In this document: positions 7,403 to 16,388 of the stretch, in pieces | Layout of the letters: every line of letters starts with the position of its first letter | How positions within the stretch are numbered: position 1 is the stretch's first letter | NCBI GenBank assembly: GCA_020354025.1 | Contig: CP070638.1 | Coordinates: 1-64,000, forward strand | Direction of reading: 5' to 3' | DNA from: Fidelibacterota bacterium | GTDB lineage: Bacteria; Fidelibacterota; Marinisomatia; SCGC-AAA003-L08; TS1B11 | DNA: 64,000 nucleotides | Made by a program: the position numbers and the translations under genes | The notes under the pieces: generated by a model | Told to the model about the DNA's origin: nothing | The model's database searches: none | What the model saw: the letters and a program-made list of their open reading frames with translations, nothing else

Positions 7403-8398
7403 AAGCCATACTGAACAAGCTCCTAGGCCACAGGGATCTTTCTATCGATGAGGCCCGCGAGATCATGATCCGCATAATGTCGGGCGAGTTTAGCGATACT
7501 CAGATCGCCGGTTTCCTGGTAGCGCTCAGGGCCAAAGGCGAAACTTCCTCCGAGATCGCCGGCTTCGCCCAAGCCATGCGCGATAAAATGATCAAGGTAC
7601 CAGTCACGGTGGACGCTATTGACATGTGTGGTACGGGTGGAGATGCCAAGGGAACGTTCAATATCTCCACAGTAGCGTCGATTGTAGTAGCGGGGGCGGG
7701 AGTCCCGGTGGCCAAGCACGGGAATCGCTCCATAACCAGCAGCTGTGGATCGGCAGACGTACTCGCCGCCCTGGGGGTGGACATTGATATGAAGCCTGAT
7801 AAAGTAGCCCGAGCTGTAGAACAGGTGGGGCTGGGCTTCATGTTCGCCCCGTCGCTGCACCCGGCCATGAAGCACGTCATGCCGGCACGGAAGGCGCTGA
7901 GTATCCGCACCGTTTTCAACATCCTGGGCCCGCTTTCCAATCCCGCTGAGGCCAGGCGTCAGCTGCTGGGCATCTTCGACGGTACACTCACTGAAACCCT
8001 GGCAGAGGTGCTTAAAAAGCTAGGCTCCAGGCAGGCCTTGCTGGTGCACGGGGAGGACGGACTGGACGAGCTCACCACCACTACGTCCTCCAAGGTGAGC
8101 CGCCTCTTTGATACCGGGGTAGTGAAGTCATTCATTGTCAATCCCCGCAGCCTTGAACCTGCCCCAGGCATCCCTGGAGGATCTAAAAGGGGGGACCCCC
8201 GAAGAGAACGCCAAGATGGCCGTTGAGATACTCCAGGGCGAGTCCGGCCCCAAGCGGGACATTGTGATGCTCAACGCCGGCGCCGGATTAATGGTGGGTG
8301 GTGCAGCGGACAATCTGGAGGCAGGGATCGCGCTAGCTGGCGAGTCCATCGACGGGGGCCAGGCTCTTAAGGTATTGGAAAAACTGGTAGATTTCTAG
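7399..8398 (+). CDS. trpD: Anthranilate phosphoribosyltransferase, interrupted by a frameshift
   Basis: Transfers phosphoribose from PRPP to anthranilate. The first frame (from ATG 7399) carries MCGTGGDAKGTFNIST, KHGNRSITSSCGSADVL, MPARKALSIRTVFNILGP and HGEDGLDEL, all typical. After IVNP (about codon 248) this frame loses family similarity and runs to a stop at 8226. The family continues in the +1 frame as LNLPQASLEDLKGGTPEENA and RDIVMLNAGAGLMVGG, ending at TAG 8396-8398. Removing one C from the CCCC at 8143-8146 restores one continuous protein of about 332 residues. Either a base-calling/assembly error or a real inactivating mutation; the intact operon context favours an error. The stop abuts the trpC ATG. 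Confidence 0.9.
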
Positions 8399-9217
8399 AT
8401 GTCCATTCTGGATGAGATCATAGCCCATAAGACTGAAGAGGTCCGCCGCCGGCAGGACCAGCTACCATTGGAGACATTCCTTCCCAGGGATAGTAGTGTA
8501 CGCGACTTTGCCGGGGCGTTAGCCCAACCGGGACTGCGGATTATCGCCGAGGTGAAGAGGAAGTCACCTTCGAGGGGGAATATCCGTCTGGATCTGGAAC
8601 CCGCTGACCTTGCCCAGGCCTACCAGCAGGCGGGTGCTGCGGCGATTTCGGTCCTCACCGATGAAAAATACTTTGGTGGTAGCCTGGATCACCTGGCTGA
8701 AGTACGCGCCGCCGTGGACCTTCCGGTGCTGCGCAAGGACTTTGTCATCAGCGAGTATCAGGTACACGAGTCCTACCACGCCGATGCCGACGCAATACTC
8801 CTGATTGCCGATGCCCTACCCTTTGACAAACTGAGGCGACTTTATCAGCTGGCAGACTCCCAGGGACTCCATGTGCTGGTAGAAGGTCACAGCGATGAAG
8901 CTCTGGCGCACATTCAGAGGCTGGCACCCCGGATAGCGGGGATCAACTCCCGCGACCTCACCACCATGCAGGTGGATCTGGAGGCCATGCTAAAACGGCG
9001 GCAGTTGCTTCCGAAGGGAGTTCTCCAGGTGGCCGAGTCGGGTATTACCGGCCCGGAGGACCTGCCCCGGGTGGCTCGCGCGGGCTTCGACGCCGCCCTC
9101 ATCGGAACGGCCTTGCTGACTGAAGGCGATCCGGGAGAGACCCTGCGCCAATTCCTGGCTTCAGGAATAGTCGCCTCGGAGAGCCCAGGTATTACTACGG
9201 TGGAGGCTCCGGGATGA
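8399..9217 (+). CDS. trpC: Indole-3-glycerol phosphate synthase
   Basis: 272 residues, a TIM barrel of normal length. It decarboxylates and closes 1-(2-carboxyphenylamino)-1-deoxyribulose 5-phosphate to indole-3-glycerol phosphate. Seen motifs: IIAEVKRKSPSRG (catalytic Lys and phosphate contacts), VLTDEKYFGGS, VLRKDFVISEYQV (second catalytic Lys), LVEGHSDEA, GINSRDLTTMQVDL and VAESGIT. Starts with ATG right after the trpD stop and overlaps trpF by four bases. It is a separate gene, not a TrpC-TrpF fusion as in enterics. Confidence 0.96.
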   Translation: MSILDEIIAHKTEEVRRRQDQLPLETFLPRDSSVRDFAGALAQPGLRIIAEVKRKSPSRGNIRLDLEPADLAQAYQQAGAAAISVLTDEKYFGGSLDHLAEVRAAVDLPVLRKDFVISEYQVHESYHADADAILLIADALPFDKLRRLYQLADSQGLHVLVEGHSDEALAHIQRLAPRIAGINSRDLTTMQVDLEAMLKRRQLLPKGVLQVAESGITGPEDLPRVARAGFDAALIGTALLTEGDPGETLRQFLASGIVASESPGITTVEAPG

Positions 9218-9849
9218 TACCCGTCAAGATTTGCGGTATCACTAGAGCAAAGGACGCCCACCTAGCAGCAAGACTAGGGGCAGCGGCATTGGGATTCATC
9301 TTTTTTCCTCCCAGCCCACGCTATATCGCGCCAGACCGGGCCAGGGCTGTCGCTGACGCGATAGACGGCCGAATCCGTAAGGTGGGCGTATTCGTCAACA
9401 TGCCTCTGGAAGAGATTAATGCCATCGTGGACGAGGTGGGTCTGGACCTGGTCCAGCTCAGTGGCGATGAGCCGCCGGAGGCCTGCCAGGGGATAGCCGT
9501 TCCCGTGATTAAAACCTTTCATGTGGGCGCTGATTTCAACCCGGCAACCACGCACCCATACGACGTCCTGGCTGTACTTCTGGATACCAGCCAGACGGGC
9601 AGCTATGGCGGCACCGGCCGGACTTTTGAGTGGTCGCAGGTGAATCGGGACGTCTTTACATGCCCACTGATACTCTCAGGAGGATTAACTCCAGAAAATA
9701 TTCTGGATGGGATAGAGATTGTCCGTCCTGATGCCGTGGATGTCAACAGCGGCGTAGAAGCCAGCCCCGGCGTGAAGGACCAGGCCAGGTTAGAGCACCT
9801 TTTTGACATTCTAAAAAACACCGAGGCGGGTGGTGAGCAGGTCTTCTAA
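9214..9849 (+). CDS. trpF: Phosphoribosylanthranilate isomerase
   Basis: 211 residues, TIM barrel. Isomerises N-(5-phosphoribosyl)anthranilate to the carboxyphenylaminodeoxyribulose phosphate. VKICGIT at the N-terminus holds the catalytic Cys; [33 protein letters not shown] (catalytic Asp) and [10 protein letters not shown] with [15 protein letters not shown] near the C-terminus are all family hallmarks. The 3' end overlaps the start of trpB by 20 bases, in keeping with tight translational coupling in this operon. Confidence 0.96.
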   Translation: MIPVKICGITRAKDAHLAARLGAAALGFIFFPPSPRYIAPDRARAVADAIDGRIRKVGVFVNMPLEEINAIVDEVGLDLVQLSGDEPPEACQGIAVPVIKTFHVGADFNPATTHPYDVLAVLLDTSQTGSYGGTGRTFEWSQVNRDVFTCPLILSGGLTPENILDGIEIVRPDAVDVNSGVEASPGVKDQARLEHLFDILKNTEAGGEQVF

Positions 9850-11053
9850 AGCCAAGCAGACGGGCTACGTTCAGCCCGACGGAGAGGGACGTTTCGGGGG
9901 TTTTGGCGGTCGGTACGTACCGGAAACCCTGCTCCCGGCCCTCCAGGAGCTGGAGCAGGCCTACGCTGCAGCGAAGGAAGATCAGGCCTTCCGGGAAGAG
10001 CTTGACCATCTATCACGGCAGTACGCCGGGCGACCTACTCCCCTCTACCACGCGCAGAGGATCAGCGCGGAGCTAGGCACTGACATCTACTTGAAACGGG
10101 AAGACCTGGCCTTTACCGGTGCTCACAAGATCAACAATACTCTGGGTCAGATCCTGCTAGCCCGGCGCATGGGTAAGACCAGGATCATCGCCGAGACGGG
10201 GGCCGGGCAGCACGGGGTAGCCACGGCTACAGTGGCAGCCCGATTCGGATTTAGGTGCGTGGTTTATATGGGTGAAGAGGACATGCGCCGCCAGCGACTC
10301 AACGTCTTCCGTATGGAGCTGCTGGGCGCGGAAGTGCGGCCCGTATCTTCCGGCACCCGAACCCTGAAAGACGCCACCAACGAAGCCATCCGTGACTGGG
10401 TGGTCAACGTGGAGAATACCCACTATCTACTGGGATCGGTGGTAGGGCCTCACCCTTACCCAATGCTGGTTCGAGACTTCCAGTCGGTGATAGGCAGGGA
10501 GACCAGGGAGCAGTTCGCTCAGCAGGTGGATGGACTACCGGACCTGCTGGTGGCCTGTGTGGGGGGTGGCAGCAACGCCATTGGCCTGTTCCATCCCTTC
10601 CTTGGCGATCCGGTGCGCATGATCGGCGTAGAAGCCGCTGGCCGAGGGCTGGACTCGGGCGCCCACGCCGCTACGCTGAGCAAGGGAACCAGGGGAGTAC
10701 TCCACGGTTCGGCCAGCTACTTGTTGCAGACTGATGATGGTCAGGTACAGCTGCCTCACTCCATCAGTGCAGGTCTTGACTACCCCGGCGTGGGACCAGA
10801 GCACAGCTACCTCAAAGAACAGGGAAGAGTGACCTACCTTACTGCTACCGACGAGGAGGCCTTGGCGGCTTTTCAGTGGCTGTCGGAGAAGGAAGGGATC
10901 ATCCCTGCTCTGGAACCAGCCCACGCCCTGGCCGTACTGCAGCAGGGCAGAATTGACCTCCCGACCGGCTCCAGCGTGGTTCTATGCCTTTCAGGGCGGG
11001 GGGACAAAGACGTGCATACGGTGGCCAAGGCCCTCGGGAGGAAGTTGTCATGA
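9830..11053 (+). CDS. trpB: Tryptophan synthase beta chain
   Basis: 407 residues. PLP enzyme that condenses indole with serine. The Schiff-base lysine is in [15 protein letters not shown] (Lys100), followed by [13 protein letters not shown], the phosphate-binding [10 protein letters not shown] and the C-terminal [22 protein letters not shown] at the N-terminus marks the TrpB1 (canonical) type rather than TrpB2. Two adjacent GTG codons (9830 and 9833) lie in the trpF tail; the first is used here. Overlaps trpA with ATGA. Confidence 0.96.
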   Translation: MVSRSSKAKQTGYVQPDGEGRFGGFGGRYVPETLLPALQELEQAYAAAKEDQAFREELDHLSRQYAGRPTPLYHAQRISAELGTDIYLKREDLAFTGAHKINNTLGQILLARRMGKTRIIAETGAGQHGVATATVAARFGFRCVVYMGEEDMRRQRLNVFRMELLGAEVRPVSSGTRTLKDATNEAIRDWVVNVENTHYLLGSVVGPHPYPMLVRDFQSVIGRETREQFAQQVDGLPDLLVACVGGGSNAIGLFHPFLGDPVRMIGVEAAGRGLDSGAHAATLSKGTRGVLHGSASYLLQTDDGQVQLPHSISAGLDYPGVGPEHSYLKEQGRVTYLTATDEEALAAFQWLSEKEGIIPALEPAHALAVLQQGRIDLPTGSSVVLCLSGRGDKDVHTVAKALGRKLS

Positions 11054-11859
11054 GGCGGATTGCCCGTTTATTCCATTCCCCCGGAAAGAAGCTGGTCCCC
11101 TTCATCACTGCCGGATTTCCACACCTGGAGGATACTGTCGCCCTGGTGCTGGCGGCTGAGAGAGCCGGAGCCCATATGGTTGAGATCGGCATACCATTCT
11201 CCGACCCGCTCGCTGATGGCCCGGTTATACAGCAGACCAGCCAGGTGGCACTGGCCAATGGCGTCACAGTTCCTTGGATACTGGAGGCGGTTACCCAAAT
11301 CAGGGAACACTCCCAGGTACCCATCGTGCTTATGGGCTACATTAATCCCCTGCTGAACATGGGCCTTGATACGTTTTTGAAAAAGGCCTGTGAGGCTGGA
11401 GTTGACGGATTGATTATTCCCGACCTGCTACCAGAAGAAGGGACGCTGTTCTTCAAGCAAGCCCGTTCGATGGGTCTCAGCACTATCTACCTGGTTGCCC
11501 CCAACACCCCCGACGACCGTATTCAGCAACTGGGGCGGGAGGCGGAGGACCTGCTATACGCAGTATCAATCCTAGGAGTCACCGGATCAGCCCTGGCGGG
11601 GCAGGAGAAGCTAGACCGGTATCTGGACCGGGTGCGGGCTGTGTCGAAAGTGCCATTCGTAGTGGGATTCGGTATATCAACGCCGGAAGATGTACAGCGG
11701 GCTGCCGTAAAAGCGGACGGTGTAGTGGTGGGCAGCGCCCTGCTGGCCTGTCTGGATGAAGCGGCTGACCCGGTGAAAGAGGCAGTGGAATATCTGCGAA
11801 CCCTGGCGGCGGCCCTGAGCGAAACTAGCAAAGACACGGTAAAAGGAGCCAGTATATGA
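11050..11859 (+). CDS. trpA: Tryptophan synthase alpha chain
   Basis: 269 residues from the ATG at 11050. Cleaves indole-3-glycerol phosphate and channels indole to Trp[33 protein letters not shown] (catalytic Glu and Asp), [11 protein letters not shown] and [13 protein letters not shown] with VVGSALL are present. An upstream in-frame start at 10984 would add 22 residues unlike any TrpA and would run deep into trpB, so the ATGA overlap with trpB is chosen. Also overlaps the pheA-like gene by four bases. Confidence 0.95.
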   Translation: MRRIARLFHSPGKKLVPFITAGFPHLEDTVALVLAAERAGAHMVEIGIPFSDPLADGPVIQQTSQVALANGVTVPWILEAVTQIREHSQVPIVLMGYINPLLNMGLDTFLKKACEAGVDGLIIPDLLPEEGTLFFKQARSMGLSTIYLVAPNTPDDRIQQLGREAEDLLYAVSILGVTGSALAGQEKLDRYLDRVRAVSKVPFVVGFGISTPEDVQRAAVKADGVVVGSALLACLDEAADPVKEAVEYLRTLAAALSETSKDTVKGASI

Positions 11860-12446
11860 GCAAATCAGCTCGAACGCGGGTAGGGATACAGGGAGCTCAA
11901 GGGAGCTTCAGCGAGGAGGCGGCCATGGAGTTCTGTGACCGGCACGGTATTGACGATTATGAACTGGTCTACTTGATCACGTCGGCCAGGGTGCTTCAGG
12001 CCATAAATGACGGTGAGGTAGACTATGGTATAATGGCCATGGAGAATGCCCAGGGGGGCGTGGTGATTGAGAGTATAGAGGCTCTAGCCCAGTTCCGGTG
12101 TCACATCGTGGAGATGTTCCACACGGATGTGGAGCAATGCCTGCTGGGTCGGCCCGGTCTTCAGTTGGGCGATATTACGGAAGTTCACTCGCATCCCCAG
12201 GCCCTCGGCCAGTGCCGCGACTACCTGGCAGACCATTTCTGGACCCGCCCCCTGATCCACGAAGACGACACCGCCCTTGCAGCCGAGCGGCTATCCAAAG
12301 GAGAGATCACTGCCACGGCAGCGGTCATCGGCAGCCGGAAATGCGGCGAGCTGTACGGTCTGGAAATTCTTACCGAGGGTATTCAAGATCTGAAAAATAA
12401 TCTGACCCTGTTTCTAGGAGTAAACAAATGGCAACCGATGACATAA
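11856..12446 (+). CDS. pheA: Prephenate dehydratase-like protein, catalytic domain only
   Basis: 196 residues: a stand-alone prephenate dehydratase (periplasmic-binding-like) domain without the usual C-terminal ACT domain and without a chorismate mutase domain. It should convert prephenate to phenylpyruvate. Conserved features: GAQGSFSEEAA (13-23), AMENAQGG (61-68), HSHPQALGQC (111-120), DDTALAA (137-143) and GIQDLKNNLT (175-184). The nearly invariant Thr-Arg-Phe motif reads Thr-Leu-Phe (184-186), so the key Arg is missing, and ENS is ENA. Activity may be altered, or the protein may have another role. No ACT domain means Phe feedback by the usual route is absent. Overlaps tyrA by 19 bases. 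Confidence 0.8.
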   Translation: MSKSARTRVGIQGAQGSFSEEAAMEFCDRHGIDDYELVYLITSARVLQAINDGEVDYGIMAMENAQGGVVIESIEALAQFRCHIVEMFHTDVEQCLLGRPGLQLGDITEVHSHPQALGQCRDYLADHFWTRPLIHEDDTALAAERLSKGEITATAAVIGSRKCGELYGLEILTEGIQDLKNNLTLFLGVNKWQPMT

Positions 12447-13183
12447 ACGATACTGTAGGCATCATCGGGTTCGGTCGCTTCGGGCCGGTACTCACCAGGC
12501 TGCTTACTCCCAGCTATAAAGTGCTGGCATACGATATAACCGATATTACTGAGCAAGCCAGGGCAGTAGGCGCCCAACCGGTTGGGTGGAAAGCGGTGGT
12601 AGCTGCTCCCACCATCTTCCTTGCGGTGCCAATCCGTAGCTTCAAGGAAGTAGCAGCCAAGCTAGCGCCCGAGGTAAAGCCCGGCGCCACGATATTCGAT
12701 GTATGCTCGGTGAAAGTCTATCCCACCACCGTCATGAAGGAACACTTTCCACCGGAGATCACCACCATTGCTTCTCACCCCCTATTCGGACCCGACTCCA
12801 GCCAGCACGGTTTCGAAGAACTGCCAATGGTGATGCACCCGGTGTCCCGGCGGACGGAGGTATTTAATGACTGGATACGGTATTTCGAGAAGCAGGGACT
12901 GCGCGTCCTGGAACTGACGCCGGAGGAGCATGATCGCCTTGCTGCCCGGAGCCAGGGTATCACCCACTTTATCGGGCGGGTACTAACAGAGTTCGGCATT
13001 GCCGCTACTCCTATAGACACCGAAGGCTTCCGGGACCTGCAGCTGGTGGTGGAACAGACCTGCCACGACAGTTTCGAGCTCTTTCACGACCTGGAGAACT
13101 TCAATCCCTACACAACGGAGATGGTCGATACTCTGATCAGGGCCGTTGAACAAACTAAACAGTCAATCTTGCGGAGGAAATAA
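12428..13183 (+). CDS. tyrA: Prephenate (or arogenate) dehydrogenase
   Basis: 251 residues. NAD(P)-dependent oxidative decarboxylase of the Tyr branch. A Rossmann motif GFGRFG (14-19) is followed by DVCSVKVYP and SHPLFGPDSS, which contains the catalytic His, and by RSQGITHFIGR in the helical C-terminal domain. It lacks a fused chorismate mutase and any ACT domain. The compact size and sequence resemble plant/cyanobacterial-type TyrA, which may prefer arogenate or NADP; this cannot be decided here. AGGAG precedes the ATG inside the pheA-like tail; its TAA directly abuts the aroF ATG. Confidence 0.88.
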   Translation: MATDDINDTVGIIGFGRFGPVLTRLLTPSYKVLAYDITDITEQARAVGAQPVGWKAVVAAPTIFLAVPIRSFKEVAAKLAPEVKPGATIFDVCSVKVYPTTVMKEHFPPEITTIASHPLFGPDSSQHGFEELPMVMHPVSRRTEVFNDWIRYFEKQGLRVLELTPEEHDRLAARSQGITHFIGRVLTEFGIAATPIDTEGFRDLQLVVEQTCHDSFELFHDLENFNPYTTEMVDTLIRAVEQTKQSILRRK

Positions 13184-14221
13184 ATGTTTGTCATTATGGA
13201 TTCGCGAGCAAGCGATGAAGATATCGTGCGAGTTGAAAATCGCATAAGGGAACTGGGTTACCAGGCCCACACCATCCACGGGGACACTCGCCGGGCTATT
13301 GGCGTAACCGGCAACCGGGGGACGGAAGACCGCATTTACCTGGAAGGACTGCCGGGGGTTCAGCAGGTCATCCCGGTGACCAAGCCTTACAAGCTGGCCA
13401 GCCGTGAGATCAAACCGGAGAACTCGGTGGTGACCGTAGGAAATGTACGGTTCGGCGACGGGGGCGTGGTAATGATAGCCGGTCCCTGCGCCGTCGAGAG
13501 CCGCGACCAAACCCTGCGCATTGCTGACCTAGTGGCTTCCAAGGGCGCCCATATGCTCCGGGGCGGAGCGTATAAACCACGCACCTCGCCATACACCTTC
13601 CAAGGATTAGGGGAACCGGGATTGGAGATCCTGGCCGAGGCCCGTGAACAAACCGGCCTGCCAGTAGTGACGGAAGTCATGAATCCTGGTCTAGCCCCTC
13701 TGGTAGCTCAGTACGCCGACATGCTGCAGATCGGTACCCGAAATATGCAGAACTTCGAGCTTCTTAAGGAATCCGGGAAGCTCGGCAAGCCGGTGTTGAT
13801 GAAGCGGGGAATGAGCGCCACTCTAGACGAGACCCTCATGTCCGCCGAATACCTTATGTCCCACGGCACCCATGAGGTAGTAGTCTGTGAGCGGGGGGTA
13901 CGCACTTTCGCCAGCCACGCCCGTAATACATTGGATGTGAGCGTTATCCCGGCTTTCAAACAGGTAAGTCACCTGCCAATTATCGTGGACCCCAGCCACG
14001 CCAGCGGCAAATGGACCAGCGTAATCCCAATGGCCCTGGCGGGAGTGGGGGCTGGTGCCGACGGCCTCCTGGTTGATGTGCATGATGACCCATCCCACGC
14101 CCTGGTGGACGGTCCCCAGGCCTTGCTGCCGGAGAATTTTCAGGAACTGATGGATCTAACAGCAAAGGTTTCAGCCGCGTTGGGCCGCCCGTTTAACCTA
14201 CACTCGACCGCAACCGGGTAG
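13184..14221 (+). CDS. aroF: 3-deoxy-D-arabino-heptulosonate 7-phosphate synthase, type I-beta
   Basis: 345 residues. First step of the shikimate pathway, from PEP and erythrose 4-phosphate. An N-terminal ferredoxin/ACT-like domain (residues 1-75) precedes the barrel, the architecture of the Thermotoga-type enzyme in which this domain mediates inhibition by Phe and Tyr; that regulation is inferred. Barrel motifs: IAGPCAVESRDQT, LRGGAYKPRTSPY, QIGTRNMQNF, LMKRGMSATLDE and VDPSHASGKW (metal and substrate ligands). It has no chorismate mutase domain. GGAGG lies at the end of tyrA, upstream of the ATG. Confidence 0.95.
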   Translation: MFVIMDSRASDEDIVRVENRIRELGYQAHTIHGDTRRAIGVTGNRGTEDRIYLEGLPGVQQVIPVTKPYKLASREIKPENSVVTVGNVRFGDGGVVMIAGPCAVESRDQTLRIADLVASKGAHMLRGGAYKPRTSPYTFQGLGEPGLEILAEAREQTGLPVVTEVMNPGLAPLVAQYADMLQIGTRNMQNFELLKESGKLGKPVLMKRGMSATLDETLMSAEYLMSHGTHEVVVCERGVRTFASHARNTLDVSVIPAFKQVSHLPIIVDPSHASGKWTSVIPMALAGVGAGADGLLVDVHDDPSHALVDGPQALLPENFQELMDLTAKVSAALGRPFNLHSTATG

Positions 14222-14235
14222 GGAGCCGTAAGCCG

Positions 14236-15480
14236 TTGCACCTGCACCTACCCGGTGACAAGTCCATATCCCATCGGGCCCTCATATTGGCGGCCCTGGC
14301 TGACGGGACCTCGCACCTGACCAACCTTTCCCCCGGTGACGATGTGGATGCTACCCGCAGCTGCCTGGAGCAGTGCGGTATCCGCATCAGCGCCGAAGGC
14401 GAGGTGGTTATTGTCGCGGGCCGCGGCGGGGATTTCCAGACACCTGATGAGGACCTGGTAGCGGGCAATTCGGGTACAACCGCGCGCCTGCTCGCCGGTA
14501 TGCTAGCAGGGAGGGGCATCCAAGCGCGGCTAACCGGCGATGCCTCCCTCTCCCGACGACCGATGGAACGGGTGGCTGAGCCTCTTAGACAGATGGGGGC
14601 GGACATCGAATTGTCCCCGGCAGGAACCCTGCCCCTAGAACTCCGTCCTGCCTGCCTTGGATCACTGACATACACACTCCCGGTGGCCAGTGCCCAGGTC
14701 AAATCAGCCCTGCTGCTGGCGGGCCTAGCCAGTGAAGGAGTTGTAAACGTGATCGAACCGGTGCCCACCCGCAACCACACCGAGCTCATGCTCCAGGCGC
14801 TGGGGGTGGATATCCAGGTGTCAGGAGACAGGATCACATTGGGGTCCGCAAAACGGCAAATGCCTGCATTCGACCTCGAGATCCCGGGCGACCCTTCCTC
14901 GGCGGCTTTCCTGGCGACCCTGGCTATTCTCCTACCGGACATGGAACTCACCTTCGATGACCTCCTGCTAAATCCTACACGGATGGGTTTTTTCCGAGCC
15001 CTGCAGCGCATGGGAGGCCAGATCATCTGGACAGGCAAGCGCCGGGCAGTCGGTGAGGAAACGGGAAGCCTCACCGTCCAATCCTCTTCCCTTAAAGGCA
15101 TTGAGATTTCCGGTGCTGAAATCCCGGCTCTGATCGATGAGCTGCCGATTCTGGCGATACTTGCCTCACAGGCTGAAGGAGTCACGGTAGTGCGCGATGC
15201 GGGTGAGCTACGAGTCAAGGAAAGCGACCGTATCCGGGCTATCTGCGAAAACCTTGGCAGCATGGGAGGGCAGGTGGAGGAGCTTTCCGACGGGTTCCGT
15301 ATCCGGGGGCCAATTTCCCTCAAAGGGGCTGCGATCACTACTTACGGCGATCACCGTATCGCCATGGCTTTTTCCGTCGCCGGTTATCTGGCAGACGGCG
15401 AAACTGCTCTGGATGATCCGGACTGCGTGGCAATCTCGTTCCCAGACTTTCACAATCTTGTCCAGAGGGTGGTGTCATGA
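14236..15480 (+). CDS. aroA: 3-phosphoshikimate 1-carboxyvinyltransferase (EPSP synthase)
   Basis: 414 residues. Condenses shikimate 3-phosphate with PEP. Motifs: LPGDKSISHRA at the very N-terminus, AGNSGTTARLLAGMLA, GDASLSRRPM, SAQVKSALLLAGL, IPGDPSSAAF, DELPILAILA, RVKESDRI and YGDHRIAMA. The start is TTG at 14236, 14 bases after aroF; the N-terminus is about ten residues shorter than usual and no better start exists before an upstream stop, so the first strand may be trimmed or another rare start used. Overlaps aroE by four bases. Confidence 0.94.
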   Translation: MHLHLPGDKSISHRALILAALADGTSHLTNLSPGDDVDATRSCLEQCGIRISAEGEVVIVAGRGGDFQTPDEDLVAGNSGTTARLLAGMLAGRGIQARLTGDASLSRRPMERVAEPLRQMGADIELSPAGTLPLELRPACLGSLTYTLPVASAQVKSALLLAGLASEGVVNVIEPVPTRNHTELMLQALGVDIQVSGDRITLGSAKRQMPAFDLEIPGDPSSAAFLATLAILLPDMELTFDDLLLNPTRMGFFRALQRMGGQIIWTGKRRAVGEETGSLTVQSSSLKGIEISGAEIPALIDELPILAILASQAEGVTVVRDAGELRVKESDRIRAICENLGSMGGQVEELSDGFRIRGPISLKGAAITTYGDHRIAMAFSVAGYLADGETALDDPDCVAISFPDFHNLVQRVVS

Positions 15481-16388
15481 TGAATTTCGCCGTTATTGGT
15501 CATCCCCTTGGTCATTCCCTCAGCCCGGCTCTTCACACCCATGTCTTCCACCGGCTGTCCCTAAACGCCAGCTATCAAGCCCTGGATACGCCACCCGAAC
15601 GCCTAGCAGAGGTGGCCCGGCAGCTCCGGCAGGGAGACCTGGCGGGAATCAACATCACCCTGCCACATAAAACAGCTTTCATAGAGCACCTTGATCTGGT
15701 AGCCCCCGATGCCGTACCGGCCGGTGCTGTAAACTGCGTAGTCGTGGACCAAGAGCGACTAATTGGACACAACACTGATATAACGGGGATTCAGTATGCT
15801 CTCAGGCAAGCCCAATTCCAGGCATCGGGTAGCAGCGCTTTAGTCATAGGGGCTGGCGGCGGCGGCCGGGCAGTCGTAGCGGCGCTGCTGCTGTTGGGGG
15901 CAGGCCATATCTGCGTGGTGGACTGCAGAGAGCCGGCAGTAAAGAGCCTCCTGGCCAATTTCCAAGAGCAGGCCGGCAGCACCACACTGGAAGGCCGGTT
16001 AATCCAATCCGAGCTGGACACCGCTCCTTACCAGCTGCTCGTTAACGCCACCCCGGTTGGTATGTGGCCCCGGACAGGGGACTCGCCGCTCGAGACATAC
16101 CAGATCCATGGTAGACAGACCGTTTTCGATTTGGTATATCACCCGGAAAAGACCTTGCTCCTGCGACGGGCTTTTGAGCAGGGCTGCCGGACCGTCACCG
16201 GGCTGGACATGTTTATTGCCCAGGGATTGGCTTCATTGGAACACTGGTTCCCTGGCGTCATATACAATGAAGTCGGCGAGCTAAATCCCGGGATCGAGCT
16301 GGCCGCCTTGAAAGCAGTGCTGTCGGCTGCTATTGAGGATCACGCATCGGGTGCAAGCACAGCCTCGCAAACAGGAGAGACGACATGA
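15477..16388 (+). CDS. aroE: Shikimate dehydrogenase
   Basis: 303 residues. NADP-dependent reduction of 3-dehydroshikimate. Shikimate-binding GHSLSPALH (12-20), catalytic Lys65 in NITLPHK and Asp101 in GHNTDITG are all present; the nucleotide-binding loop is GAGGGGRA, and NATPVGMWP and GLDMFIAQG follow. About 20 extra residues at the C-terminus (Ala/Ser/Thr rich) have no clear role. Coupled to aroA by an ATGA overlap and to aroC by another four-base overlap. Confidence 0.95.
   Translation: MMNFAVIGHPLGHSLSPALHTHVFHRLSLNASYQALDTPPERLAEVARQLRQGDLAGINITLPHKTAFIEHLDLVAPDAVPAGAVNCVVVDQERLIGHNTDITGIQYALRQAQFQASGSSALVIGAGGGGRAVVAALLLLGAGHICVVDCREPAVKSLLANFQEQAGSTTLEGRLIQSELDTAPYQLLVNATPVGMWPRTGDSPLETYQIHGRQTVFDLVYHPEKTLLLRRAFEQGCRTVTGLDMFIAQGLASLEHWFPGVIYNEVGELNPGIELAALKAVLSAAIEDHASGASTASQTGETT

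Noticed and set aside
10984-11049. 22-residue N-terminal extension of trpA
   Set aside because: Lies wholly inside the conserved trpB 3' end and has no similarity to TrpA; the ATGA overlap start at 11050 fits the operon pattern.
14193-15338. Long antisense ORF (381 codons) opposite aroA
   Set aside because: It is the mirror of a strongly conserved EPSP synthase in GC-rich DNA, is Ser/Arg/Pro-rich and has no family features.
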